Assembly: GCA_038064395.1 (NCBI GenBank)
Contig: JBBTTE010000001.1
Location: 1-64,000 of the forward strand
From: JBBTTE01 sp038064395
GTDB lineage: Bacteria; Patescibacteriota; Saccharimonadia; Saccharimonadales; UBA4665
Direction: 5' to 3'
Length of the DNA: 64,000 nt
The position numbers and the translations under genes are program-made. Under the pieces are notes generated by a model, which saw only the letters and a program-made list of their open reading frames with translations, was not told the origin of the DNA and ran no database searches. Shown here in pieces: positions 16,969-25,150 of this stretch (position 1 is its first letter; every line of letters starts with the position of its first letter).

Positions 16969-17765
16969 ATATCAAGTGTAACAGATATGGGACAGTGGTC
17001 AGAGCCGAGTATTTGTGGGTGGATGTCGGCGGCCTTGACCTTGCTCTTGATACTCTCTGACACCAAGAAGTAATCGATGCGCCAACCGACGTTGCGTTCA
17101 CGAGACTTGGCGAAATGGCTCCACCACGTGTAGAAGCCGTTACCCTGCTTGAATATACGGAATGTATCAACAAAGCCAGCATCTAAGAAAGCCTGGAAAC
17201 CACTGCGCTCTTCCTCGGTGAAGCCCTTCTTGCCCTTGTTGGGCTTGGGGTTGGCCAGATCGTCTTCAGTGTGAGCAACGTTAAGATCGCCGCAGAAGAC
17301 CACGGGCTTGCTCTTCTCGAGCTGCTTACAATAAGCCAAGAAAGCTGGATCCCATTGCTTGTGCCTTAGTGGTATGCGGCTCAAGTCTTCCTTGGCGTTG
17401 GGGGTGTAGACGGTTACGACCCAGAACTTGTCGAACTCCGCCGCTATTACTCTGCCCTCTTGGTTAGGATTGCCGTAAGTGTCGCCAGTTACGTTGAACT
17501 TGTCGACAATATCTTTCGGGAAGCCATTAATGACTTGTAGGGGTGGGGTTTTGCTCAGTAAGGCGGTACCTGAGTAACCGGGCTTTTCCGCTGAATACCA
17601 GAAGACATCGTAGCCATCCAGGGCTACTTCAATCTGTTCGGGCTTTGCCTTTATCTCTTGAAGACAGAGAATATCGGGCTTCTGCTCGTCAAGAAAAGGC
17701 TGCCACAAACCCTTGTTGTTGACTGCCCTGATCCCGTTAACATTCCACGAATAAAGTTTAATCAC
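16965..17765 (-). CDS. xth: Exodeoxyribonuclease III (AP endonuclease)
   Basis: 266 residues, full length for the ExoA/Xth family. It cuts DNA at abasic sites in base-excision repair. Motifs: YSWNVNGIRA, LCLQEIKA (metal-binding Glu), GYSGTALLSK, FCGDLNVAH, the RNVGWRIDYFLVS segment, and LGSDHCPISV with the catalytic Asp-His. The start codon is GTG: the minus-strand TATACT (17774-17779) ends eight nt before it and there is no Shine-Dalgarno site, so a leaderless GTG start is likely. First gene of a three-gene operon. Confidence 0.97.
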   Translation of the reverse strand: MIKLYSWNVNGIRAVNNKGLWQPFLDEQKPDILCLQEIKAKPEQIEVALDGYDVFWYSAEKPGYSGTALLSKTPPLQVINGFPKDIVDKFNVTGDTYGNPNQEGRVIAAEFDKFWVVTVYTPNAKEDLSRIPLRHKQWDPAFLAYCKQLEKSKPVVFCGDLNVAHTEDDLANPKPNKGKKGFTEEERSGFQAFLDAGFVDTFRIFKQGNGFYTWWSHFAKSRERNVGWRIDYFLVSESIKSKVKAADIHPQILGSDHCPISVTLDI

Positions 17766-17816
17766 TAGCTTAAAGTATAGCTTTGGTGGTCACAATTTGC
17801 TAGACTGTGACCTTAG

Positions 17817-18524
17817 ATGGCATACAAAAGAATTCTCCTGAAGCTCTCCGGTGAGCAATTAGCTGGCAAATACGAGTTTGGTGTTGACCCTGAGATCGCC
17901 TCCTTCCTAGCTGGCGAAGTTAAGAAACTGATGGATGACGACATTCAAGTAGTAATGATAGTTGGTGGCGGCAATATGGTGCGTGGCGCTGAGATCGCTG
18001 GACATGGCATTCGTCGTGTCACGGGCGACCAGATGGGCATGCTGAGCGGTCTTATGAACTGTATGGCACTGACTGACATCTTCGAGGCTAATAACGTGCC
18101 TACTCGCTGTTTGAGCAACCTGTTCGCTCAACAGGTCGCCGAATCTTATTCTTATCGTCTTGCCGAGAAGCATTTGCAGAACAAGCGTGTCGTAATTGTG
18201 GCCGGTGGTACGGCTCGTCCATATGTTACACACGATACCGCCGGAGTTAGCTTCGCCCTAGAACTAGACTGCGAAATCGTACTTAAGGCCACCAAGTTTG
18301 ATGGTGTTTATGACAAAGACCCTGCTAAGTTTGATGACGCTGTCAAACTTGATCACGTCAGCTTCCAGCAAGCTGTTGAAGACAACGAAATCCAAGTTAT
18401 GGATAAGGCTGCACTCGGTCTGGCCATGGAACAGAACAAGCCAATTGCTGTCTTCGATGTCATGAAGCCTGACAATCTATCCAAGCTTGTGGCTGGCGAA
18501 TCCGTTGGCACTCTTATTAGCTAA
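17817..18524 (+). CDS. pyrH: UMP kinase
   Basis: 235 residues. Bacterial UMP kinase of the amino-acid kinase fold, phosphorylating UMP to UDP. Motifs: RILLKLSGEQL at the N-terminus, VVGGGN-like IVGGGNMVRG, GTARPYVTHDTA and KATKFDGVYDKDP. Length is normal. It is divergent from xth. TAGACT lies ten nt before the ATG; no strong Shine-Dalgarno site. The stop overlaps that of the convergent Clp-like gene by 4 bp. It completes the step after pyrE/pyrF at 35-36 kb. Confidence 0.96.
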   Translation: MAYKRILLKLSGEQLAGKYEFGVDPEIASFLAGEVKKLMDDDIQVVMIVGGGNMVRGAEIAGHGIRRVTGDQMGMLSGLMNCMALTDIFEANNVPTRCLSNLFAQQVAESYSYRLAEKHLQNKRVVIVAGGTARPYVTHDTAGVSFALELDCEIVLKATKFDGVYDKDPAKFDDAVKLDHVSFQQAVEDNEIQVMDKAALGLAMEQNKPIAVFDVMKPDNLSKLVAGESVGTLIS

Positions 18525-20884
18525 AGCTCTAGATCGCCAACATCTAGTTGGACTTGATCGCCTGGATTGGTTTCGCCCTTCAAGATTCTTTGGGCAACAG
18601 TGTTCTCAACCGCCTTCTGGAGTGTTCGTCGCATTGGTCTAGCGCCGAGACGTGGATCATAGCCAGTCTCTACAATCTTTTCGATTGCTGCTGGCGTTAG
18701 TTGAACTGTAATGTTCTGGTTGCTTAGAGTTTGGTTGATCTCGTTCATCATTAGGCCTACGACTTGAGATAGCTCAGACTGATCTAGCGGGCGGAATAAT
18801 ACGGTTTCGTCGAAACGGTTCAGTAGTTCGGGCTTGAACTGGCCGCTGCTGATAAGTTCGTCAGTTAGTTCGCTCTGGAAGGTTTCGACTGCTTCGCCTT
18901 TTTGCACCCGCTCACGGATGGTTTGGGCGCCAGCGTTGGAGGTACAAATAATCACGCAGTCCTTGAATGAGACTACCCTGCCCGAGTTGTCGGTCAGTTG
19001 ACCTTCATCTAAGAGCTGGAGCAGCAGGTTGAGAATGTTGGGATGAGCCTTTTCGATTTCGTCTAGCAAGACTACGCTGAAGGGCTGTTGTCTGACGGCC
19101 ATAATCAGACTCATGGTGTCGGATTGTCCATCTGACAATAGTCTCTTAACGTCTTCTGGCTGTTGATACTCGCTCATATCTAGTCGTAACATGTTGGACT
19201 CAGCACCAAAGTACGTGGCGGCGATAGCCTTAGCGAGCTCGGTTTTACCAACACCAGTCGGGCCTAGGAACAAGAAGCTGCCGATTGGTCGCCTTGGGTT
19301 AGCAACGCCAGCACGAGCACGTCTCAGGGCGTTGGCGACAACACTGACGGCTGAGGCTTGGTTGATCATGCGTTCGTGGATCTTAGCCTCCAGATTGAGC
19401 AGCTCATTAACTTCGGCTGGTGCAGCGGCGCTGACTTTGACGCCATGCGTTTGTTCTATGGCCTTCTGAACGCTCTTGTCAGTCACGGCTGAGTTCTCGG
19501 CGTAGGTCACGGCTTGCTCGAGTAGCTTGATAGCTTTACCCGGGTAGGCCTCATCTTGTTCGTAACGGCCACTTAGTCTGTAGGCTTCGTGCAGCGATTC
19601 GTAAGTTACTAGCAGGCCGTGACGGTTCTCTAGACTCAAAGCTTTGTCCTCGAGGACGCGCATTACGCCATCCTCAGGCAGTTCTTGTAAGACTACGGGC
19701 GTTAATAGGCTTGCCAACGCCTGATTGCTAGCCTTGAGTCGCTGGAAGTCGCTAGACGACATAGCTAGAATCATCTGAACTGAATTGGCCTGAATGATTG
19801 ACAGTAGAATCTGGGTGCCGTCGAATGATCCTGGTGCGCCACCGAAGAACATCTGGGCGTCATCGAAGAACAATACTATGTGACCTGCGTGAGAGGCTTC
19901 GCTAGATAGACTAAGCATAATTTGCTCTAAGTCACCCTGTTTTCTAGCATTGGCTGTTATGTCGGTGGCATTCAGGGCTATTACTTGGTGATAGGACAGG
20001 TTGCGCGATGCATTCCCTTCTATAAGGCGTTGGGCAAAAGCATGAACACTAGTCGTCTTACCTATACCATCCGGTCCAATAAGGGCTACGGCGCCAGTTC
20101 CGTTGGCAAATGCCGAGACCATTGATTCGACACCTGCTGACCCAGACAGCGCGTCGAAATGGGCGTTATATCGTTCTATCTCGAGACTCAAGTTGTGACC
20201 AAATCGGTTGAGTAATGGCGTGAATCCGAAGGCCCAATCGCGGCCAATGCCACCGTTGCTACGCTTGGCCTTGGTCGACTCCACTACATTACGACCCAAC
20301 CAGTAAGCGATTGAGCTAACGTCATCGGGCTGGATCTTGAGCTGTACAAGATGTTGCTTGACCTGCGGGGAGGTCAAAAGCAACCCCGCCACTACGAAGC
20401 CGAGTTCAATAGTTTGGCATTCACTCTGATCGGCTATGAGTGTGGCCACATTTAAGGCTTGCTCAAGATCGGTTGACTCGGTGCTTAAGTCGGCGATGAT
20501 AACTTCTTCGGATAGTAATAGATGGTGTGTAATGAATCTGGCTTGCCAGTGTCCGTTAATTGCTTGCCAGATGCCTTGAGGATTCTGAGGAGTTTGAGCT
20601 GTGATGCGCGATAAGATGTCAACTGACATGCGACCATTCAGATCGTTGCTAGTTGGTGGCACCACAGAAAGCTGGCGTTTCCACCAGACTGTTGGCATGT
20701 AGCAAAGGATCGCTGGCGACAACAATAATAGTGCGTAGCTAATGTCGCTAATGACACCAAGAGCTATCGCCGCAACAACAAACAAGCCTGCGCCAACTTG
20801 AAGAGCGCGGTAGGCGCTAGGGTTGATCAATTTACCTAGTCTAGCCTCGGTAGCTCTAGGGCTATGAACATCGATAAGGCTCAT
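18521..20884 (-). CDS. Membrane-anchored Clp/Hsp100-type AAA+ ATPase
   Basis: 787 residues from ATG 20884, which overlaps the upstream membrane gene as ATGA. Two transmembrane segments lie near 25-60 (numbered from this start), then a divergent Clp N-like region (about 120-210), AAA+ domain 1 (Walker A GPDGIGKTT, Walker B IVLFFDDAQ) and AAA+ domain 2 (Walker A GPTGVGKTELAKA, Walker B SVVLLDEIEKAHP, arginine-finger region LNRFDE) with the ClpB_D2-small C-terminus. The ClpP-docking loop of ClpA/ClpC (IGL/VGF type) is not visible where expected, and there is no long ClpB middle coiled coil. It may remodel membrane-proximal proteins without ClpP. Confidence 0.9.
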   Translation of the reverse strand: MSLIDVHSPRATEARLGKLINPSAYRALQVGAGLFVVAAIALGVISDISYALLLLSPAILCYMPTVWWKRQLSVVPPTSNDLNGRMSVDILSRITAQTPQNPQGIWQAINGHWQARFITHHLLLSEEVIIADLSTESTDLEQALNVATLIADQSECQTIELGFVVAGLLLTSPQVKQHLVQLKIQPDDVSSIAYWLGRNVVESTKAKRSNGGIGRDWAFGFTPLLNRFGHNLSLEIERYNAHFDALSGSAGVESMVSAFANGTGAVALIGPDGIGKTTSVHAFAQRLIEGNASRNLSYHQVIALNATDITANARKQGDLEQIMLSLSSEASHAGHIVLFFDDAQMFFGGAPGSFDGTQILLSIIQANSVQMILAMSSSDFQRLKASNQALASLLTPVVLQELPEDGVMRVLEDKALSLENRHGLLVTYESLHEAYRLSGRYEQDEAYPGKAIKLLEQAVTYAENSAVTDKSVQKAIEQTHGVKVSAAAPAEVNELLNLEAKIHERMINQASAVSVVANALRRARAGVANPRRPIGSFLFLGPTGVGKTELAKAIAATYFGAESNMLRLDMSEYQQPEDVKRLLSDGQSDTMSLIMAVRQQPFSVVLLDEIEKAHPNILNLLLQLLDEGQLTDNSGRVVSFKDCVIICTSNAGAQTIRERVQKGEAVETFQSELTDELISSGQFKPELLNRFDETVLFRPLDQSELSQVVGLMMNEINQTLSNQNITVQLTPAAIEKIVETGYDPRLGARPMRRTLQKAVENTVAQRILKGETNPGDQVQLDVGDLEL

Positions 20885-21243
20885 ATGACTAGCCCTGCAA
20901 TTATTAAGGCAGGCACAGCAATCGGTAAGAGTGGCCATAGTATAAGTTCAATCATTGATAGCACAGCTGTCAAAGACACTATGAGCAAAGCCGCAAACAA
21001 CACAGTCATGCGAACCACGAAGCCGATGATGCGGCTTAGTACATTATCGCCCCAAGCACGGAAGCGTTCATCAATACTTGCCCCTGGGTAGCTAATGATA
21101 CGTCGCCATGGCTCGAACAAAGTTGATAATAATTGGCCGACAGAAAAACTGTTAACGATTGATGTTAGGCGGGGCTTGAAGTTGCTGGCTGCTTGTTTCC
21201 AGCCACGGCCGTACCACCAAGAGAAAAATTCGAACGCGAGCAT
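20881..21243 (-). CDS. Small membrane protein upstream of the Clp-like ATPase
   Basis: About 120 residues with a WWYGRGW segment near the N-terminus, an amphipathic middle (LFEPWRRIISYPGASIDERFRAWGDN), and two hydrophobic helices toward the C-terminus (about 75-118). I start it at 21243: the minus-strand TACAAT (21251-21256) ends seven nt before this ATG, and an earlier ATG six nt upstream lies too close to the -10. The ATGA overlap with the next gene implies coupled synthesis, and the pair probably works as one membrane complex. Function unknown. Confidence 0.8.
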   Translation of the reverse strand: MLAFEFFSWWYGRGWKQAASNFKPRLTSIVNSFSVGQLLSTLFEPWRRIISYPGASIDERFRAWGDNVLSRIIGFVVRMTVLFAALLIVSLTAVLSMIELILWPLLPIAVPALIIAGLVI

Positions 21244-21278
21244 AAGCATAATTGTAACATCTTACGGCCAGATTGGCA

Positions 21279-21391
21279 TGGCGGAGGGAGAGGGATAGCG
21301 GGCTACGCCCTTCTCCGCTCCGGCGTGCTCGATGCAAGCATCTGCGCGCGTCCTCGCTGTGCCGAACCCTTAAGGGTTCGCATCCCTCTCA
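21279..21391 (-). repeat. tRNA-linked structured unit C, ending in a copy of the tRNA-Ser 3' end
   Basis: Read on the minus strand, it starts with an inverted near-copy of the tRNA-Ser T-arm (GAGAGGGATGCGAACCCT, one mismatch) running into GGGTTCG, a perfect CGAACCCTTAAGGGTTCG palindrome. Then come the core GCA + GATGCTTGCATC (21331-21342) + GAGCA, a GGGCGTAGCCC hairpin, and an 18-bp direct copy of the tRNA 3' end including CCA (21279-21296, identical to 21430-21447). GCGGAG before the copy can pair with its CTCCGC. Weak potential ORFs here are shadows. Confidence 0.8.
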
Positions 21392-21392
21392 A

Positions 21393-21432
21393 CAAGATAA
21401 TGCCACCGACTTTGCCGATGGAATTATCTTGG
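21393..21432 (-). terminator. Terminator-like hairpin of tRNA-Ser
   Basis: On the minus strand CCAAGATAAT pairs with ATTATCTTG, with an inner CCATCGGC/GTCGGTGG stem. The outer stem uses the tRNA CCA end, as after tRNA-Leu, though the T run is short. Confidence 0.65.
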
Positions 21433-21519
21433 CGGAGGGAGAGGGATTCGAACCCTCGATAGAGTTGCCCCTATACCACCTTTCCAAGATGGCGCACTAG
21501 ACCACTATGCGACCCCTCC
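21430..21519 (-). tRNA. tRNA-Ser(GGA)
   Basis: 90 nt including encoded CCA. Acceptor GGAGGGG pairs with TCCCTCC, discriminator G. Anticodon stem CCATC/GGTGG with loop TTGGAAA gives anticodon GGA for UCC/UCU. A long variable arm and T-arm GAGGGTTCGAATCCCTC fit a serine tRNA. Confidence 0.96.
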
Positions 21520-21628
21520 GTAACGGGTCTTTGAACTTAGGTAAGTATAGCAAACCACGCATCGTCTTAATAATTACTACAAAACACCTTGCTAAGGTGG
21601 TCAAGACAGGTTTACACTAAGGTCAGGA

Positions 21629-22522
21629 ATGGCCTTAATAGATCTACAAGACGTCAGTAAACTGTACGGCTTCGGCGACGCAACTACCCTAGCGCTCGAC
21701 GAAGTCAGCTTAACTATTGAAAAAGGCGAGTTCGTCGCAGTCATGGGTCCGAGTGGTTGCGGCAAGAGCACCCTCATGAATATTATTGGCTTACTTGACC
21801 GCCCTAGCCATGGCCAATACAGATTAGACGGCAAGCCAGTGGCTCGTCTCAAGTCGACTCAGGCGGCCAAGATTCGTCGTGACAAAGTTGGGTTTATCTT
21901 CCAGTCTTTCAACCTTTTGCCTAGAATGACAGCCCTCGAGAATGTTGCGCTACCATTGTCCTATAAAGGTATGAGCCTCAATAAGCGCCTTAAGACTGCT
22001 AGTCAGATGCTAGAGCGGGTTGGTATTCAGAATCGTGAGTACTTCTTGCCTAGCCAGCTGAGCGGCGGTCAGGCACAGTGTGCAGCCATTGCCCGAGCAC
22101 TAGTCAATAACCCACGACTAATCATCGCTGACGAACCGACTGGCAACCTTGATAGCGTGAGTTCGCGACTAGTTATGGAGCTGTTAGCCGACATTCACAA
22201 GATGGGTAATACGATCCTGTTCGTCACCCACAACCCAGAATTAACTCGTTATGCAACCAGAGTTGTCTACATGCACGATGGTAGCATTATTCACGATGAG
22301 AAGACTGCTCTAGGTCGGGTAGCTAGCACGGCTCGAAAGGTTCTCTACACCTTGCCTGCTACTAATGAAGAAGATGATCTAGCGGGCGTTTCGGCTCTCA
22401 TGAAGGGCGTGCCTGATAAGCCTGCAGCCAGCAGATCTAAGCGTAAGAAAGCAACCGCCAAGGCCAAGCCCACTAAGCGAACCAAGGCTAAGACACCTAA
22501 GCGCGCAAGGAAGACAGCATGA
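21629..22522 (+). CDS. MacB/LolD-like ABC transporter ATPase with Lys-rich tail
   Basis: 297 residues. ATPase subunit of a MacB-type ABC system: Walker A GPSGCGKST, Q-loop FIFQSFNLLPRMT, signature LSGGQAQ, Walker B LIIADEPTGNLD and switch His in FVTHNPE. The family body ends near residue 225. About 70 extra residues follow, the last 35 almost entirely Lys, Arg, Ala, Thr and Pro (KRKKATAKAKPTKRTKAK and on), like a histone-type nucleic-acid-binding tail. The ATGA overlap with the permease gene confirms the long reading frame. AAGGTCAGGA upstream may serve as ribosome-binding site; TTTACACT precedes it. Confidence 0.93.
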   Translation: MALIDLQDVSKLYGFGDATTLALDEVSLTIEKGEFVAVMGPSGCGKSTLMNIIGLLDRPSHGQYRLDGKPVARLKSTQAAKIRRDKVGFIFQSFNLLPRMTALENVALPLSYKGMSLNKRLKTASQMLERVGIQNREYFLPSQLSGGQAQCAAIARALVNNPRLIIADEPTGNLDSVSSRLVMELLADIHKMGNTILFVTHNPELTRYATRVVYMHDGSIIHDEKTALGRVASTARKVLYTLPATNEEDDLAGVSALMKGVPDKPAASRSKRKKATAKAKPTKRTKAKTPKRARKTA

Positions 22523-23751
22523 GACTAACAGCAAGTCACCTTAAGGCTGGTGTAGACTCGGTTCGTGGCGCTAAGATAAGAAGCTTCTGGACGATGCTGG
22601 GTGTCGTTATCGGCGTAGCATCAGTTATTGTAATCGTATCTATCGGCGAGGGTATAAAGCAGCAGATAGGTGGCCAGATTCATCACTACGGAGATAATCT
22701 AATCATAGTCAGACCGACACAGCTAGGCACTGGCACGGGCGATAAGCCGACCAACTCCAATCTTATTTCTGGCTTGAATGTTAACGGCACCCTGGGCATC
22801 AAGGATATTAGTGCAATCAAAAGTAACCCAGACATTGCGGCTAGCGCACCTCTCACCATTGCCAGCGGTAGTCTCAAGGGTGACTACGGTAATTACCAAG
22901 ACGGCTTCGTGATCGGAACTAGCAGTGACCTACCTAGCCTGATTAACCAATCGCTGGCTTATGGTCTTTTCTTCCGTGAAGACGATGATGACGTCAACGT
23001 TGCAATTATCGGTCAACACGCTAGCGAGGTCATGTTCAGCGCCGACATTCCGCTCGGACGAAGCTTCACCTTTCATGGTGAAAGATTCATAGTACGTGGC
23101 ATTTTCAACCAGTTTAATTCCTCGCCACTTAGTCAACAGGCTGACTTCAACAACGCGATCTTTATTCCCAATGGCGTGGTCGAGCGTTTGACTAAGAACA
23201 CGGCTCCAACTTACGAAATCCTGGCTAGATCTAACGATGACAGCCAAACTTCTCAAGTTGCCGCCAAGCTCAAGAGCCAACTCGATAAGGCTCATGGTGG
23301 CGACAGTGGCTTAGCGGTTCTGACTGGCAACCAGAACATCACTGCTAGTGACGATATTCTCAATCTATTGACTCGACTAGTAGCTGGCGTGGCTGCTATT
23401 TCCCTGTTTGTAGGTGGTGTGGGTATCATGAATGTCATGCTCGTGTCGGTGTCTGAGCGCCTGCACGAAATCGGTATACGCAAGGCTGTCGGAGCGACTA
23501 ATGGTCAGATTATGAGCCAGTTCATGATTGAGTCCACGGTTCTGAGTGTAACGGGCGGCGTTATCGGTATCGCTCTAGCCTTCATAATCGATCTTGCCCT
23601 AACTGCCTTCACTAGTCTTAAGCCAAGCATAAGTTGGGAGATCGTCTTGCTAGCCAGCGGTGTGTCGCTAATTGTCGGTGTTGTATTCGGTACTGTGCCT
23701 GCGATTCAAGCTGCTCGCAAGGATCCTATCGAAGCCCTGCGTTCCGAGTAG
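22519..23751 (+). CDS. MacB/FtsX-type ABC permease
   Basis: 410 residues. N-terminal transmembrane helix (about 20-42), a periplasmic-type MacB core domain (about 50-280) and three C-terminal helices (about 285-310, 335-362, 372-397) carrying the FtsX domain: GIGIMNVMLVSVSER-like GVGIMNVMLVSVSER and EIGIRKAVGATNGQI. Such permeases couple ATP hydrolysis to movement of an extracytoplasmic part rather than classic transport. It overlaps the ATPase gene by ATGA. No MacA-like adaptor is present next to it. The 3' end is 3 nt from the convergent Nramp-like gene. Confidence 0.93.
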   Translation: MRLTASHLKAGVDSVRGAKIRSFWTMLGVVIGVASVIVIVSIGEGIKQQIGGQIHHYGDNLIIVRPTQLGTGTGDKPTNSNLISGLNVNGTLGIKDISAIKSNPDIAASAPLTIASGSLKGDYGNYQDGFVIGTSSDLPSLINQSLAYGLFFREDDDDVNVAIIGQHASEVMFSADIPLGRSFTFHGERFIVRGIFNQFNSSPLSQQADFNNAIFIPNGVVERLTKNTAPTYEILARSNDDSQTSQVAAKLKSQLDKAHGGDSGLAVLTGNQNITASDDILNLLTRLVAGVAAISLFVGGVGIMNVMLVSVSERLHEIGIRKAVGATNGQIMSQFMIESTVLSVTGGVIGIALAFIIDLALTAFTSLKPSISWEIVLLASGVSLIVGVVFGTVPAIQAARKDPIEALRSE

Positions 23752-23754
23752 CCG

Positions 23755-25128
23755 TTAGAACAGAGCGAACAAGCCAGCAATGCCAACAAGTGCCATAACT
23801 GATGTTATTGTCCAACCTGCCACTGTGGTAGAACGCTTATTCGTCCAGCGACCCATTACTTTTTTGTCGCTACTCATGATTACGATTAGAGCTAGAATAA
23901 CTGGTGCTACCAAACCGTTCAGGAAGGCGGAATAAATCAATGCCTTGATCGGGTCGATACCCAAGAAGTTCATGCCGAGCCCAACCAGCATAGAGATAAT
24001 GATTACTCCATAGAAAGCGTGTGCCTGATTGAGCGGTCTGTACAAGCCCTCTTTCCACTTAAAGCTTTCGCTCAATGCATAGCTACTTGAACCTGCTAGA
24101 ACTGGTATAGCCAACATGCCGGTACCAATAATACCAATTGCGAACAAGAAGAATGTGGCGTTGCCTGCAAAGGGTCTTAGAGCTTCGGCAGCTTGAGCGG
24201 CGGATTCAATATTAGTGATGCCGTGTGTGTAGAGAATACCGCCACAAGCCGCAATAATGAAGAACATCACTATTTCGCTGAGGAACATACCGGACCAAAC
24301 ATCAATCCGCATGCCTTTGATGTCGGCTGGTAAGGTTGCTGTGCGTCGTTCATGCTGGGTTGTCTTGCCCTGTAGGATTTGTTCTTCAACCTCTTGGGAA
24401 GTTTGCCAGAAGAATAGGTATGGCGATATCGTCGTACCAAGAATCGCGCAGAGAATAATAATCGATTCCTTGCTGAAGCTGATTGTAGGTATAAAGGCGT
24501 GCGGCAGCACTTCAGCCCAATTGAGGTGCGCCAGAATTGCCGAGAACACATAAGCTAGTAGCACCATAGCTAGCCATTTGAGGTAGCGGGCATAGCGTAC
24601 GTAGGGCGTGAATATCTGTAAGAACAGACTAATAGCTGTAGACCCAACAACTAGCCAGCCGAAGCCAAGTTGGGGGTTGAGAAGCTGAGCTGCCTTAGCC
24701 ATGGCGCCGAGGTTAGCGCCGATGTTAACTGCATTTGCGACAAACAGCAGCATCGCGCAGATATAAAGAATCTTGCGGCTGAAATGAACGCGAATATTGC
24801 CAGCAAGACCCCTGCCCGTGACTAGACCAATCCTAGCGCACATCTCTTGGACAATTGAAGCCAATGGGAATGTCCAAGCCGCCAGCCACAAGAAATGGTA
24901 GCCGAACTGGGCGCCTGCTTGCGAGTAAGTCGCTATGCCTGACGGGTCGTCGTCTGAAGCGCCTGTCGTCAGACCCGGGCCAAGCATGTGCCAATAGTTC
25001 TTGCTTTTTTGTACCAAACTATTGGTTGGCAACGAGTCGCCAATCTTTTGGGTTGCTGCAACCGTTCGGTCAAGGAACTCGGCTGGCGCCTCAGCACTCT
25101 TTTGGAAGATGTCTTTTTGTTTGGTCAT
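23755..25128 (-). CDS. Nramp-related metal transporter with non-canonical metal site
   Basis: 457 residues and about 11 hydrophobic segments. The first carries GASDDDPSGIATYSQAGAQ, a hallmark of the Nramp superfamily, but the canonical DPGN metal motif of TM1 reads DDPSG. In TM6 the canonical methionine-proline-histidine region reads TTISPYLFFWQ, so the Met and His that favour Mn/Fe are missing. That pattern is closer to Nramp-related Mg-type transporters than to MntH, and I would not call it a manganese importer. TATAAT lies 14 nt before the ATG and there is no Shine-Dalgarno site. The 60-residue N-terminal cytoplasmic region is longer than usual. Confidence 0.88.
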   Translation of the reverse strand: MTKQKDIFQKSAEAPAEFLDRTVAATQKIGDSLPTNSLVQKSKNYWHMLGPGLTTGASDDDPSGIATYSQAGAQFGYHFLWLAAWTFPLASIVQEMCARIGLVTGRGLAGNIRVHFSRKILYICAMLLFVANAVNIGANLGAMAKAAQLLNPQLGFGWLVVGSTAISLFLQIFTPYVRYARYLKWLAMVLLAYVFSAILAHLNWAEVLPHAFIPTISFSKESIIILCAILGTTISPYLFFWQTSQEVEEQILQGKTTQHERRTATLPADIKGMRIDVWSGMFLSEIVMFFIIAACGGILYTHGITNIESAAQAAEALRPFAGNATFFLFAIGIIGTGMLAIPVLAGSSSYALSESFKWKEGLYRPLNQAHAFYGVIIISMLVGLGMNFLGIDPIKALIYSAFLNGLVAPVILALIVIMSSDKKVMGRWTNKRSTTVAGWTITSVMALVGIAGLFALF

Positions 25129-25150
25129 GACTTAATGCGAGTATTATAGC

